From the NCBI GenBank assembly GCA_035995205.1, contig DASYKS010000023.1, positions 38,767 through 102,766 of the forward strand: a stretch of DNA of 64,000 bases, given 5' to 3'. Below, one piece after another: positions 51,500 through 61,016 of the stretch. Numbering within the stretch: position 1 is the first letter of the stretch; the number at the start of each line of letters is the position of its first letter. Both the position numbers and the translations under genes were made by a program. This DNA is from DASYKS01 sp035995205 (GTDB lineage: Bacteria; Acidobacteriota; Thermoanaerobaculia; Multivoradales; UBA5704). The notes under the pieces are model-generated. The model worked only from the letters and a program-made list of their open reading frames with translations, made no database searches and was not told the origin of the DNA.

Positions 51500-51967
51500 T
51501 CAGCGGTAGTCCTCGACGGTCAGCTTGTCGAGCGGGAGCCCGAAGGGATAGAAGAAATTGAACACCGGCAGCTCGACCACCTCGGCGAAGTTGAGCAGCC
51601 GCGGCCCCCAGACTTCGACCTCGCTCTCGCCCGCTTCGATCCGCCGGTACTCGTCGGCCGAGATCTCCAGCTTTTCGGCCATCTGCTCGACCGTCTTGCT
51701 GCGCCGCTCGCGGTGCCCGGTGATCAGCTTGCCCGCCTGACCGGGCTTGCAGTCGGCCGACTTGCCGCTCTCGGCGAGCAGCCGGGAGGTCGGGGTTTCG
51801 AGTTGGATGGCGATATTGGCCAGCAGAGGACCCCAGGTTTCGGCCGGTGTATCGCCGGCTTCCAGGGACCGATAGTCGTCGGCCGACAGGCCGATTTTGG
51901 CGGCGGCGTCTTCGAGCGAGATCTTCTTGCGCTCTCGCTCCTTCTGAATGACCTCTCCAAGCTTCAC
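51500..51967 (-). CDS. XRE-family regulator with two tandem HTH domains
   Basis: 155 residues from GTG 51967 (GGAGGA about 8 nt upstream; a longer frame to 52084 lacks support). Two homologous helix-turn-helix units: residues about 5-60 (ERERKKISLEDAAAKIGLSA) and about 80-140 (HRERRSKTVEQMAEKLEISA), each followed by a Y-R-(S/R)-(L/I)-E-A-G-(D/E) recognition segment and E-x-W-G-P. The duplication suggests one polypeptide binding as an internal dimer. It is divergent from sbnA, 238 nt apart, so it may control the diaminopropionate genes; that link is inference. Confidence 0.8.
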   Translation of the reverse strand: MKLGEVIQKERERKKISLEDAAAKIGLSADDYRSLEAGDTPAETWGPLLANIAIQLETPTSRLLAESGKSADCKPGQAGKLITGHRERRSKTVEQMAEKLEISADEYRRIEAGESEVEVWGPRLLNFAEVVELPVFNFFYPFGLPLDKLTVEDYR

Positions 51968-52205
51968 GTTTCGTTCCTCCTCGGGAAAAAGGGACAGCCT
52001 GAAAATGCTAGCACAGGGGCTCACGGACGCACCGATCCTCTGCGTCGAGCTCCAAGCTGTCCCGTATTGCTCGTATTTCCTCACTGTAGACAGGCGAGGA
52101 CGTGCGTCCCCGGTCCTCGTCCTCGGGTTGCTTCGGCTTTCGGTCCGCGTCGTGGGTCAGCGGTCCGCCCGGCTTGGCTACGATCTCAATTAAAGGGAGT
52201 GTGGG

Positions 52206-53231
52206 ATGGCGGACGGAGCCCCTCGGCGCGCGTCGGACGAGGAAGACTTAGGAATTCTGGCCACGGTGGGCAATACGCCGCTGGTGCGCCTGAACCGGAT
52301 CCTCTCCGGCTTCGACCTCGCGCTCTACGCGAAACTCGAAGGTTTCAACCCCGGCGGCAGCGCCAAGGATCGACCGGCGACGGCGATTCTCAAGCATTGC
52401 TTGGCGACCGGCCAGATCGATCGCCGCACGGTGATCATCGAGTCGAGCTCGGGCAACATGGGAATCGGTCTGGCGCAGGCGTGCCGCTATTTCGGCCTCC
52501 GCTTCATCTGCGTCGTCGATCCGAAGACCGCGCCGCAGAACTTAAAGATGTTGGAGGTCTACGGCGCCGAGATCAATCACGTGACCGATCCGGATCCCGC
52601 CTCGGGAGAATTCCTACAGGCGCGGCTCGCCCGGGTGCAGGAGCTGCTCGGCAAGATCCCCGGCAGTTTTTGGCCGAACCAGTACCAGACCGCGCTCAAC
52701 CCGCAGTCGCACTACCAGACGACGATGCACGAGATCGTCACCGAGCTTGGGTCTCTCGACTATTTGTTCGTCGCGACCTCGACCTGCGGCACGATCACCG
52801 GCTGCTCGTCCTATCTGCGCGATCACGGCATAGCGGCCAAGGTGGTCGCGGTCGATGCGCGCGGCAGCCTGATCTTCAGCGACAAAAAGGAGAAGCGCTC
52901 GGTGCCCGGAATCGGCGCCGGCATTCGCCCGCCGTTGTGCAACCTGGACCTGATCGACCAGATCGAGTGGGTGAGCGACGCCGATTGCGTCGCCGGCTGC
53001 CGCCGCCTGGTACGATGGGAGTCGGTGCTCGCGGGCGGCTCCTCCGGAGGTGTGATCACCGCGGTGGAGCGGCTCGCGCCCGAGATTCCGGCCGGCTCGA
53101 CCGTGGTGGCGATCCTCGCGGATCGAGGCGAGCGGTATCTCGAAACGATCTATTCAGAAACCTGGGTGCGCGACCATGTCGGCGACATCGCGGACCGGTG
53201 GGAAGGTGCGGGAGTGACTCCATGGCGGTGA
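52206..53231 (+). CDS. sbnA: SbnA-like PLP enzyme, N-(2-amino-2-carboxyethyl)-L-glutamate synthase
   Basis: 341 residues. Cysteine-synthase fold: VGNTPLVRLNRI, PLP-lysine about 54 in FNPGGSAKDRPA, SSSGNMGIGLAQACRYFGLR, and GSFWPNQYQTALNPQSHYQT. NPGGS-x-KDR and the NQY substitution separate SbnA-type enzymes from ordinary CysK. SbnA joins O-phospho-L-serine with L-glutamate; SbnB then releases L-2,3-diaminopropionate. The next gene is the SbnB homologue, overlapping by 10 nt, and serA follows, so the set is coherent. ATG 52206 follows AAAGGGAG. Confidence 0.88.
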   Translation: MADGAPRRASDEEDLGILATVGNTPLVRLNRILSGFDLALYAKLEGFNPGGSAKDRPATAILKHCLATGQIDRRTVIIESSSGNMGIGLAQACRYFGLRFICVVDPKTAPQNLKMLEVYGAEINHVTDPDPASGEFLQARLARVQELLGKIPGSFWPNQYQTALNPQSHYQTTMHEIVTELGSLDYLFVATSTCGTITGCSSYLRDHGIAAKVVAVDARGSLIFSDKKEKRSVPGIGAGIRPPLCNLDLIDQIEWVSDADCVAGCRRLVRWESVLAGGSSGGVITAVERLAPEIPAGSTVVAILADRGERYLETIYSETWVRDHVGDIADRWEGAGVTPWR

Positions 53232-54244
53232 AGGAGAAGGAAAACGAGCTGTTGATCCTCGGCGCGGCCGAGGTCGAAGCGGCGCTTGCCGGTCGCGAGC
53301 TCGAAGTGATCGATACCGTGCGCCGGGCCTACGAGGCGCACGCCGAAGGCAAGAGCTCGCTGCCGCACTCGATGTTTCTACGCTTTCCGGACAACGACAG
53401 CGACCGGATCATCGCGCTGCCCGGCTACCTGGGCGACGGCTTCGAGATCGCCGGGCTCAAATGGATCGCCTCGGTACCGGGCAACGTCGCGCGCGGCATC
53501 GATCGCGCGTCCGCCGTGATGATCATCAACGATCGCGCGACCGGCCGGCCGCGGGCGATCCTCGAAGGCTCGATCATCAGCGCCCGGCGGACCGCGGCGT
53601 CCGCGGCGCTCGCCGGCAAGACGCTCCACGGCGAGACGGCTCCGGAGAGCGTCGGCGTCGTCGGCTGCGGGCCGATCGCGTTCGAGATCGTCCGCTCGTT
53701 GCGTGCGGTCTGGCCGGATGCGGCGAAGTTCCTGGTGTTCGACCTGAACGCGGCGCGCGCCGCGGAGTTCTGCGCCCGCTGCGAGGCGCTCCACGCGGGC
53801 GCCCGTTTCGAGGTCGCCGCCACGCTTCCCGATTTGCTCGCCGCGAGCCCGGTCGTGGCGTTCGCGACCACCGCCGGCACGCCGCATCTGTCGGACCTGT
53901 CGATCTGCCCGGCCGGCGTCACGATCCTTCACATCTCGCTTCGCGATCTGACGCCCGAGGTGATCCTCGCCGCCGACAACGTCGTCGACGACGCGGATCA
54001 CGTCAGCCGGGCGTCGACCTCGATCCATCTCGCCGAGCAGCAGGTGGGCAATCGCGGCTTCATCCGCTGCGCGCTCGCCGACATCACGGCGGGGCGGCAG
54101 CCGGCGCGGGTCGATCGTACGCGCCCGGCGATCTTTTCTCCGTTCGGTCTCGGCGTGCTCGACCTGGCGCTCGCCCAGATGGTGTTGAACGACGCCGCAC
54201 GAAGCGGCGGCGGTGTTCGAGTCTCGGGGTTCCTACCGTCATGA
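53222..54244 (+). CDS. sbnB: SbnB-like NAD-dependent ACEGA dehydrogenase (ornithine cyclodeaminase family)
   Basis: 340 residues from ATG 53222, overlapping sbnA. Ornithine cyclodeaminase/mu-crystallin fold: SLPHSMFLRFPDNDSDRIIA, IAGLKWIASVPGNVARGIDR, ILEGSIISARRTAASAAL, Rossmann VGVVGCGPIAFEIVRSL. KWIxSxPxN-x-GIxRAS is typical of SbnB. The enzyme oxidatively hydrolyses the SbnA product to 2,3-diaminopropionate plus 2-oxoglutarate. Diaminopropionate is a building block of siderophores and antibiotics; no such biosynthetic gene is in the window. Overlaps serA by 4 nt. Confidence 0.88.
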   Translation: MAVKEKENELLILGAAEVEAALAGRELEVIDTVRRAYEAHAEGKSSLPHSMFLRFPDNDSDRIIALPGYLGDGFEIAGLKWIASVPGNVARGIDRASAVMIINDRATGRPRAILEGSIISARRTAASAALAGKTLHGETAPESVGVVGCGPIAFEIVRSLRAVWPDAAKFLVFDLNAARAAEFCARCEALHAGARFEVAATLPDLLAASPVVAFATTAGTPHLSDLSICPAGVTILHISLRDLTPEVILAADNVVDDADHVSRASTSIHLAEQQVGNRGFIRCALADITAGRQPARVDRTRPAIFSPFGLGVLDLALAQMVLNDAARSGGGVRVSGFLPS

Positions 54245-55827
54245 GCGCAGCGCGAATCTTGATCGCCGATCCTTTGAGCCCGGCGGGGCTCGACATCCTG
54301 CGCGCCGGAGGCGCCGAGGTGATCGACCTCTCGAAGGAAGGGCGCGCCGCGGTCGAAGCCGCGATCGGCGACTGCACCGCCCTCTTGGTACGCAGCCGCA
54401 CCCAGGTGGACGCGGCGCTGCTCGCCCTGGCGCCGAAGTTGCGGGTGGTCGGCCGGGCCGGAGTGGGGGTCGACAACGTCGACGTCTTCGAGGCGACGAG
54501 GCGCGGCGTTCTGGTGCTCAACGCGCCGAACGCGAATTTGACCTCGGCGACCGAGCACACCTTCGCGATGCTGCTCGCGCTCGCGCGCCAGGTCCCCGCG
54601 GCGGACGCGTCGATGAAGCGGGGGGAGTGGGAGCGCGGCCGCTTCCTCGGCGTCGAGCTGCAAGGCAAGACCTTGGGCATCATCGGCTTCGGCCGCATCG
54701 GCCAGAAGGTCGCCGCCAGAGCCCAGGCGTTCGAGATGAAGGTGGTCGCCTACGATCCCTGGCTCGACAAGGAGATCGCCAACCGGCTCGGCGTGCCCCT
54801 GAAGCCGCTCGACGAGCTGCTCGAAACGGCGGACGCGTTGACCTTCCACGTGCCGCTCACGCCGGAGACCAAGAATCTTCTCTCGGCCGAGCGGATCGCG
54901 CGGCTGAAGCCGGGAGCGTTGCTGGTCAATTGCGCCCGCGGCGGAGTGGTCGACGAAGCGGCCCTGCTCGCGGCGCTCGACTCCGGCCACTTGGGCGGCG
55001 CCGCGCTTGACGTTTTCTCCCAGGAGCCGCCGGCCGATCCCCGGCTGGTCGGCCACGCCAAGGTGGTCGCGACCCCGCACATCGGCGCCCAGACGGCAGA
55101 GGCGCAGGAGCGCGTGTCGAGCGAGGTCGCCCGCATGGTGCTCGACGCGCTCGCCGGCTCCTACGCGGTCTCCGCGGTCAACCTGCCGTTCTCCGCCGAC
55201 GCGAGCGGCGCCGGTCCGTTCCTGCTGCTCGGCGAGCAGCTCGGGCGCCTCGGCACCGCTCTCGCGGGCGGAAAGGTCGACAGCCTGGAGGTCGATCTTC
55301 GCGGCGTTCCGGAAGCCTTCGGCGCGGCGGTCTCGCTGTCGGTCGCCAAGGGCGCGCTCGACCGGGCGCTCGGCGAAGCGGTCAACTATGTCAACGTCGA
55401 GTGGCTGGCCCGTGATCGGGGCATCGAGCTGGTCCGTACGCTCCACCCGCGCCGCGGCGAGACGGGAGAGCAGGTCGGACTGCGCATCCAGGGCACCGAG
55501 GGGGAGTTCACGATCGGCGGCATGCTCTACGCCGACCGCCAGCCGCGGCTGATCCGGCTCGGCACCCTGCCGCTCGAATGCCGGCTCGAAGGGCACTTGC
55601 TCCTCCTGCGCAGCTGGGACGTGCCGGGGGTGATCGGCAAGGTCGGCACCAAGCTCGGCACTCTCGGCGTCAACATCGCCGACATCCACCTCGCGAGGAA
55701 AGACGGCGAGAAGGATGCCTGGACCGTCTACAGGGTCGATCAACAGCTCACCCCCGAGATGATCGCCGAGCTCGCCGCCCTGCCCGAAGTCCGCCGGGTG
55801 TTCGACCTGGACCTGTCGCGCGGTTGA
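54241..55827 (+). CDS. serA: D-3-phosphoglycerate dehydrogenase (long form with ASB and ACT domains)
   Basis: 528 residues from ATG 54241 (ATGA overlap with sbnB). Substrate and NAD domains: VRSRTQVDAALLALAPKLRV, GRAGVGVDNVDV, LGIIGFGRIGQKVAARAQAF, LVNCARGGVVDEAALLAAL and the catalytic-His LATPHIGAQT-like segment. An intervening allosteric substrate-binding region and a C-terminal ACT domain (LRSWDVPGVIGKVGTKLG) follow. It makes 3-phosphohydroxypyruvate, the step before O-phosphoserine. Placement after sbnAB suggests that it feeds the SbnA substrate, besides serine synthesis. Confidence 0.95.
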   Translation: MSAARILIADPLSPAGLDILRAGGAEVIDLSKEGRAAVEAAIGDCTALLVRSRTQVDAALLALAPKLRVVGRAGVGVDNVDVFEATRRGVLVLNAPNANLTSATEHTFAMLLALARQVPAADASMKRGEWERGRFLGVELQGKTLGIIGFGRIGQKVAARAQAFEMKVVAYDPWLDKEIANRLGVPLKPLDELLETADALTFHVPLTPETKNLLSAERIARLKPGALLVNCARGGVVDEAALLAALDSGHLGGAALDVFSQEPPADPRLVGHAKVVATPHIGAQTAEAQERVSSEVARMVLDALAGSYAVSAVNLPFSADASGAGPFLLLGEQLGRLGTALAGGKVDSLEVDLRGVPEAFGAAVSLSVAKGALDRALGEAVNYVNVEWLARDRGIELVRTLHPRRGETGEQVGLRIQGTEGEFTIGGMLYADRQPRLIRLGTLPLECRLEGHLLLLRSWDVPGVIGKVGTKLGTLGVNIADIHLARKDGEKDAWTVYRVDQQLTPEMIAELAALPEVRRVFDLDLSRG

Positions 55828-55886
55828 CCCGCGTCGCCCTTCGATGCTCTCCTCTCATCCGAGCACGGATCTGCGAGGAGTGAGGA

Positions 55887-57116
55887 ATGAAGCGGGAAGA
55901 TGTCTTGGATTTGATCCGCAACGGCGAGGATTCCGGGGTCGAATTCAAGCGTGACGACGTAACGAACTACGACCTGGCCAAAGAGATCGTCTCCTTCCTC
56001 AACGTTGCGGGAGGAGTGGTACTTCTAGGCGTAGAGGACGACGGCACGATCTCGGGCACGACGAAGGACCGGCTCGACGAGTGGGTTGCCGAGCTGGCAC
56101 GGCGCAAAATCGAGCCGCCCGTAATCCCGTTCCTGTCCTGGGCGAAAGACGTCGAGCCGGGCAAGCACGTCCTGGCCGCCCGAGTGCCTGTCGGCCCGGA
56201 CAAACCGTATGCCCGCGTTCACGACAACCGGCGCACCTATTTCGTACGGGTAGGCAGCACCTGCAGAGAGGCGAGCCGCGAAGAGCTGGAGCGTATGTTC
56301 CAGGCGTCGGGCCGCCTGCAATACGGACTGAAACCGGTCCCCGGCGCTTCATTGGCGGACCTGGATCTGCGCCGACTTCGCGACTACCTGGTGAGAATCC
56401 TGGCGGGCTCCGCTCCCGAGGACGACGATCAGGACGGTTGGGAGCGGCTGCTCACGAGCCTGGACTTGATGACCCCGGCTGCGGGGGTCAATACGCCAGC
56501 GATCGATGGGGTGTTGCTCTTCGGCAAGAATCCGAAGCGGTTTCTTCCCCAATCGGGGATCCGGGCGCTCAGTTACCCCGGGACCACACCGGACTATGCC
56601 ACCCGGGCCGATCAGGATCTCAAAGGCCCCCTGGTTCCCCTCGGCGCGGCGGACGGCTCGCTGGTCGAGATCGGGCTGGTCGAGCAGGCGCTCGATTTCG
56701 TCCGCCGCAATACCGAGCCGAGGGCTTTCCTGGACGGCGGACGCCGGATCGACCGGACCGAGTATCCCGAGGCGGTGATTCGCGAGGCGGTAGTCAACGC
56801 CCTCGTCCACCGCGACTACAGCCTTTCGGGCAGCGACATCACGCTCGCGATCTTCTCCGATCGCCTGGAGATCCTCAGCCCCGGCCGCTTGCCGAACACG
56901 GTCACCGTAGAGGGGATGAAAGCCGGCCTGCGCTACGCGCGAAACCAAAACCTGGTCAACATCTTGCGGGATTACCGCTACGTGGATTTCCGGGGCATGG
57001 GGGTGAGGGAGAAAATCATACCCGGCATGCGCGAGCACAACGGCACCGAACCGGAGCTCCTGGCCGAAGATTCGCGCTTCATCGTTCGGCTGTGGAAAGA
57101 GCGTCCCGTCGGCTGA
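55887..57116 (+). CDS. AlbA_2 (Schlafen-like) domain protein with C-terminal ATP-binding domain
   Basis: 409 residues from ATG 55887 (GAGTGAGGA upstream). N-terminal AlbA_2: GEDSGVEFKRDDVTNYDLAK, EIVSFLNVAGGVVLLGVEDD. The C-terminal half has the HATPase_c_4 pattern AVIREAVVNALVHRDYSLSG, ITLAIFSDRLEILSPGRLPN and YRYVDFRGMGVREKIIPGM. Such proteins are usually annotated as transcriptional regulators or ATP-dependent helicase-like; some occur in defence loci. It is preceded by serA (59 nt gap) and followed by a terminator-like hairpin, so probably a separate unit. Confidence 0.85.
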   Translation: MKREDVLDLIRNGEDSGVEFKRDDVTNYDLAKEIVSFLNVAGGVVLLGVEDDGTISGTTKDRLDEWVAELARRKIEPPVIPFLSWAKDVEPGKHVLAARVPVGPDKPYARVHDNRRTYFVRVGSTCREASREELERMFQASGRLQYGLKPVPGASLADLDLRRLRDYLVRILAGSAPEDDDQDGWERLLTSLDLMTPAAGVNTPAIDGVLLFGKNPKRFLPQSGIRALSYPGTTPDYATRADQDLKGPLVPLGAADGSLVEIGLVEQALDFVRRNTEPRAFLDGGRRIDRTEYPEAVIREAVVNALVHRDYSLSGSDITLAIFSDRLEILSPGRLPNTVTVEGMKAGLRYARNQNLVNILRDYRYVDFRGMGVREKIIPGMREHNGTEPELLAEDSRFIVRLWKERPVG

Positions 57117-57163
57117 TTGCCGCCGTCTGTCCCCATTTGGCCGCTTCGAGTTACTTATAGGAA

Positions 57164-57184
57164 GGCGGGCACGCGTTGCCCGCC
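57164..57184 (+). terminator. Hairpin after the AlbA_2 gene
   Basis: GGCGGGCA / TGCCCGCC 8-bp stem with a 5-nt loop, followed by an AT-rich GAATTCCTTTATT. A TTG at 57176 that could extend the next gene lies inside this hairpin and is therefore an unlikely start. Confidence 0.5.
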
Positions 57185-57250
57185 GAATTCCTTTATTCCA
57201 GCGATATCGCGGGCAGAGCTGCAGACGGCCGGCCGTCGGAGGGTGTCACC

Positions 57251-58570
57251 TTGATCGAGAACCGTCAGTTTCGCTTGAAAAAATTCGACGTGATCGGCTC
57301 GCAGTCGATCGCCGAGATCGTGGAGCAGAGGATCGGTCGCGAGGCCGAGGCGTTGCGCTGGTATATCTCGGAAGTCACCGAGAAGGAGATCGTCGTCGAG
57401 GCGACGTTCGCCGAGCTCGAAGACGAGAGGGAGACCGAATCCGCTGCCGGGACGATCGCCGACCGGACGCACTATCCGGGCAAAGCGGTCGCGGTCAGCG
57501 TGATTCCGACCGGCATCGGCTGCGATCTCGGCGGCTACGCGGGCGACGCGGCGCCAGCCACCAATCTGCTCGCGGCGGCGACCGACTACCTGGTGACCAA
57601 CCCGAACGCGGTCAACGCCTCGAACTTCATCAGCATGGCCGACAACGTCCTCTACTCCGAGGGCATGTCGATCGACCTGTTGATGAAGGGCGCGGTCGAC
57701 TTTCACGTTCCGTACGGCAACCGGATTGGGCTGGTGGTCGAGTACACGACGCCCGAAGCGCTCGACATCGTGTTCAACGTGGTGAACACGGTGCGCGCTG
57801 TTTTCGGCATCGACATCGTCGACGTCGAGGTCACGGAGCAGCCGATCGGCACCCATTCGTTCGAGAACGATTCGGGCGCCTACGTCGGCACGGTCGACCG
57901 GCCGGCGGTCCTGTTCGCCGCCTGCGAGCGCCTGATCAAGAAGGGCGCCAACGCGATCGCGATCACCACCAACATCCAGGATCTGCCGGAAGACAACTAC
58001 GTCAAGCATTTCGCCGGCGAGTACCCGAACCCGCTCGGCGGCGTCGAGGCGATCGTCTCGCACCTGGTGGTCCGGCGCTTCCATATGCCGGCCGCGCACG
58101 CGCCGATGCTCAACAGCAAGGAGTTCGACCTGCGCGAAGCGATCGTCGACGCCCGCGGCGCGGGCGAGATGGCTTCGGCCTCCGGCCTTGCCTGCACGCT
58201 GATCGGCTTGCGCCGGGCGCCGCAGCTCGGCGGCCGGCACCCGTACCGCTCGGCCGACGTGGTGAACGTACACAACGTCTTCGCGGTGGTCTGTCCGTCG
58301 AGCTCGCTCGGCGGCATTCCGGCGATCTACGCCCATCGCCACGGCGTGCCAATCGTCGCGGTGCGCGAGAACAACACCATCTTCAAGGTCTCGGCCGAGA
58401 AGCTCGGATTCCACAACGTGATCGCGGTCGACAACTACGCGGAGGCGGCGGGCATCCTGCTCGCTTTGAGGAAGGGAATCAGCCTCGAAACGTTCCGCCG
58501 ACCGATGACCACGATGCGCCACGGCCAGGGTGCCGAAGCGAAGGCCGGTTTGCACCTCAAGTTCGCCTGA
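57251..58570 (+). CDS. DUF3326 family protein
   Basis: 439 residues from TTG 57251, chosen because GGAGGG lies 7 nt upstream and the sequence then reads MIENRQFRLKKFDVIGSQSI. Conserved blocks: VIPTGIGCDLGGYAGDAAPA, DYLVTNPNAVNASNFISMAD, GANAIAITTNIQDLPEDNYV, NPLGGVEAIVSHLVVRRFHM and PSSSLGGIPAIYAHRHGVPI. This matches the DUF3326 family known from cyanobacteria and other bacteria; its function is unknown. Soluble. It sits between the AlbA_2 gene and RNase P RNA. Confidence 0.8.
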   Translation: MIENRQFRLKKFDVIGSQSIAEIVEQRIGREAEALRWYISEVTEKEIVVEATFAELEDERETESAAGTIADRTHYPGKAVAVSVIPTGIGCDLGGYAGDAAPATNLLAAATDYLVTNPNAVNASNFISMADNVLYSEGMSIDLLMKGAVDFHVPYGNRIGLVVEYTTPEALDIVFNVVNTVRAVFGIDIVDVEVTEQPIGTHSFENDSGAYVGTVDRPAVLFAACERLIKKGANAIAITTNIQDLPEDNYVKHFAGEYPNPLGGVEAIVSHLVVRRFHMPAAHAPMLNSKEFDLREAIVDARGAGEMASASGLACTLIGLRRAPQLGGRHPYRSADVVNVHNVFAVVCPSSSLGGIPAIYAHRHGVPIVAVRENNTIFKVSAEKLGFHNVIAVDNYAEAAGILLALRKGISLETFRRPMTTMRHGQGAEAKAGLHLKFA

Positions 58571-58606
58571 GGCCGTCGGAACGGCGGGTCGGTCGCACCA
58601 GGACGC

Positions 58607-58678
58607 ACACGCAGGTGCGCCCCTACGTTCTCGCCCATCCACCGACATGCCGGCCTGGGTAGGGGCAGACCTACGTGT
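58607..58678. repeat. Palindromic repeat between the DUF3326 gene and rnpB
   Basis: 20-nt arms 58607-58626 (ACACGCAGGTGCGCCCCTAC) and 58659-58678 pair at 17 of 20 positions around a 32-nt loop. Confidence 0.7.
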
Positions 58679-58728
58679 CTGCCCTTGTTTCGCCCGTCCC
58701 TATGGTCGTTCGCCGCCTCGCTCCGCGC

Positions 58729-58734
58729 TATGAT
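58729..58734 (+). promoter_or_regulatory. -10 box of rnpB
   Basis: TATGAT, 8 nt before the first base of the RNase P P1 stem at 58743. The upstream region has no strong -35. Confidence 0.5.
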
Positions 58735-58742
58735 GCCCCGAC

Positions 58743-59163
<421 letters not shown>

Positions 59164-59180
59164 GTATTCTTGACTCTCGC

Positions 59181-59260
59181 GTAGCGGTTTCGTTCGCCTC
59201 CTCGCTTCTTCGGGCGCCTTCGGCAGCAGCCAGTCGCTCTAGGACGAACGAAACCACTAC
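59181..59260 (+). repeat. Palindromic interspersed repeat, copy C
   Basis: Arms GTAGCGGTTTCGTTCG (59181-59196) and CGAACGAAACCACTAC (59245-59260) pair at 15 of 16 positions. The 48-bp core between them matches copy A at 43 of 48. The arms are unrelated in sequence to those of copies A and B. Confidence 0.9.
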
Positions 59261-59278
59261 TTCCTGTAGGCTTTGATC

Positions 59279-60190
59279 GTGATCCCGCCCGCTCAGCTCC
59301 CGCCACCCGTTCTGCCCGGAGATCGGATCGGCATCGCCGCCCTCTCGGGACCGGTCGATCCCGGCCTCTTGGGATTGGGGATGGCTGCCCTCGAACGGCT
59401 CGGTTTCGTGCCGGTGCCGGCGGCGAACCTGGGCTCTTGGTCAGGGATGTTCGCCGGGAGCGATGCCGAGCGTCTGGCGGCGTTCCATCAGCTCGCGGCC
59501 GACCCGTCGATCGCAGCGATCGTGTTCGCGCGCGGCGGCCACGGCGTGCTGCGCGTGCTGCCGGGCATCGATTGGGCGCTGCTCGCCGCGCGGCCACGCG
59601 CCTATGTCGGGTTTTCGGATCTCACCCCGTTCCTGCTCGAAGTGGTGCGCCGTCTTGGGATCGTCGCGTTCCACGGCCCGATGGTGGCGGCGGACTTCGC
59701 GCGCGGCCAGGACGCGGCGGAGCAGGCGTCGTTCGTCGATGCGCTCGCCGGTCGCTATCCGGTCGAGCAGCCGTTCGTGGCGGCGCTGCGCGGGGGCTCC
59801 GGGCGCGGCGTGCTGCTCGGTGGCTGCCTGAGCCTGTTGACGGCGACTCTCGGCACGCCGTTTGCTGCCGATCTCGAAGGTGCGATCCTGCTGCTCGAAG
59901 ACGTCGGCGAACCGCCCTATCGCGTCGACCGGATGCTCGCGCAGTTGCGTCTTTCCGGGCGGCTCGATCGGCTTGCCGGGCTGGTGGTCGGGCACCTCGA
60001 CGACCGCGACCGGCCGCTCGCCCCGCCGCAAGTCTGGAACGAGTTGCTCGCCGACGCTCTCGGCTCCTTCACCTGGCCGGTCGGGATCGGCCATAATAGC
60101 GGCCATCGAAGCCCGAATTGGACGTTGCCCCTCGGCCTGCCGGCAGTTTTGGATGCCGCGGGCCGGCGGTTGATCCTCGGAGCGAGCTGA
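59279..60190 (+). CDS. LD-carboxypeptidase (peptidase S66)
   Basis: 303 residues from GTG 59279; TTG 59273 is an alternative with poorer spacing from the weak TAGG. Family motifs: VLPGDRIGIAALSGPVDPGL, SIAAIVFARGGHGVLRVLP, nucleophile Ser in YVGFSDLTPFLL, FHGPMVAADF, catalytic Glu in LLLEDVGEPPYRVDRML, and the C-terminal His in GIGHNSGHRSPNWTLPLG. It cleaves the L-Lys/DAP-D-Ala bond of tetrapeptides in murein recycling. No signal peptide, so cytosolic. It lies 18 nt after the copy C palindrome. Confidence 0.92.
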   Translation: MIPPAQLPPPVLPGDRIGIAALSGPVDPGLLGLGMAALERLGFVPVPAANLGSWSGMFAGSDAERLAAFHQLAADPSIAAIVFARGGHGVLRVLPGIDWALLAARPRAYVGFSDLTPFLLEVVRRLGIVAFHGPMVAADFARGQDAAEQASFVDALAGRYPVEQPFVAALRGGSGRGVLLGGCLSLLTATLGTPFAADLEGAILLLEDVGEPPYRVDRMLAQLRLSGRLDRLAGLVVGHLDDRDRPLAPPQVWNELLADALGSFTWPVGIGHNSGHRSPNWTLPLGLPAVLDAAGRRLILGAS

Positions 60191-60194
60191 CCTC

Positions 60195-61016
60195 ATGCCC
60201 ATGTCGAAACCCGTGTTCAAGACGACCGGCGGACCGACGCCCCCGGAAGGGGTGGGCCGCAAGGAGGATCTGCTGGTCGAGTACGAGGCGGGCGACTTCA
60301 TCTTTCACGAGGGGGATCTCGGGACCGAGATGTACATCGTCCACGAGGGCCAGGTCGAGGTGCTCAACCGGGCGGGTGAGGAGGACCACCAGATCGCGGT
60401 GCTCGAAAAGGGCGATTTCTTCGGCGAAATGTCGCTGCTGGAAGAGCTGCCGCGGGCGGCCTCGATCCGGGCGATCTCCGCCGTCAAGCTGGTCACGATC
60501 AACGGCACGATGTTCGCCGGCATGCTGCAACGGAACCCCGAGATCGCGGTGCGCATGATGCGCAAGCTGTCGCGCCGCCTGCGCGAGGCCGACGGGATGC
60601 TGGTCGAAGCCCTCGCCTCGATTGGCCAGAGCCGCGCGGCGAGCGAGCTGCCTCGCCAGGACGAGCCGGCCGAGGAATCGACCGCGCCCGAACGGGTGAT
60701 CCACGTCGCCTCGGGCATGGAGTTCGCGATTTCGACCGGCCCCGAGACCTCGCTCGGCCGGCGCGATCCGGTGACCGGCATCTATCCCGACATCGACTTG
60801 ACGCCGGTCGACAGCCAGCGCGCGGTGTCGCGCCGCCACGCGAAGATCTACCGCCAGGGCAACAAGTTCTTCCTCGGTGAAGAGATCGGCACGATGAACA
60901 ACACGTTTCTCAACGGCGCGCGGCTGGAGAAGGGCGTCCCTTCGGAGCTGAAAAGCGGCGACGAGATCAAGCTGGGGGTCGTGGCCCTTCGCTTCGAGAT
61001 GCCCGAACCCTCCTGA
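60195..61016 (+). CDS. Cyclic-nucleotide-binding domain plus FHA domain protein
   Basis: 273 residues. N-terminal cNMP domain (EYEAGDFIFHEGDLGTEMYI, VLEKGDFFGEMSLLEELPRA; the family Arg follows in PRAASIR). After a linker, a C-terminal FHA domain shows SLGRRDPVTGIYPDIDL, SRRHAKIYRQGNKFFL and NNTFLNGARL, with the usual Arg, Ser and Asn phosphothreonine-binding positions. No HTH, so it is a signalling adaptor joining cNMP sensing to Ser/Thr-kinase signalling rather than a CRP-type regulator. It starts 4 nt after the S66 stop and overlaps recG by 4 nt. Confidence 0.88.
   Translation: MPMSKPVFKTTGGPTPPEGVGRKEDLLVEYEAGDFIFHEGDLGTEMYIVHEGQVEVLNRAGEEDHQIAVLEKGDFFGEMSLLEELPRAASIRAISAVKLVTINGTMFAGMLQRNPEIAVRMMRKLSRRLREADGMLVEALASIGQSRAASELPRQDEPAEESTAPERVIHVASGMEFAISTGPETSLGRRDPVTGIYPDIDLTPVDSQRAVSRRHAKIYRQGNKFFLGEEIGTMNNTFLNGARLEKGVPSELKSGDEIKLGVVALRFEMPEPS

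Noticed and set aside
57176..57250. N-terminal extension of the DUF3326 gene to TTG 57176
   Set aside because: That codon lies within a terminator-like hairpin, whereas TTG 57251 has GGAGGG at ideal spacing.
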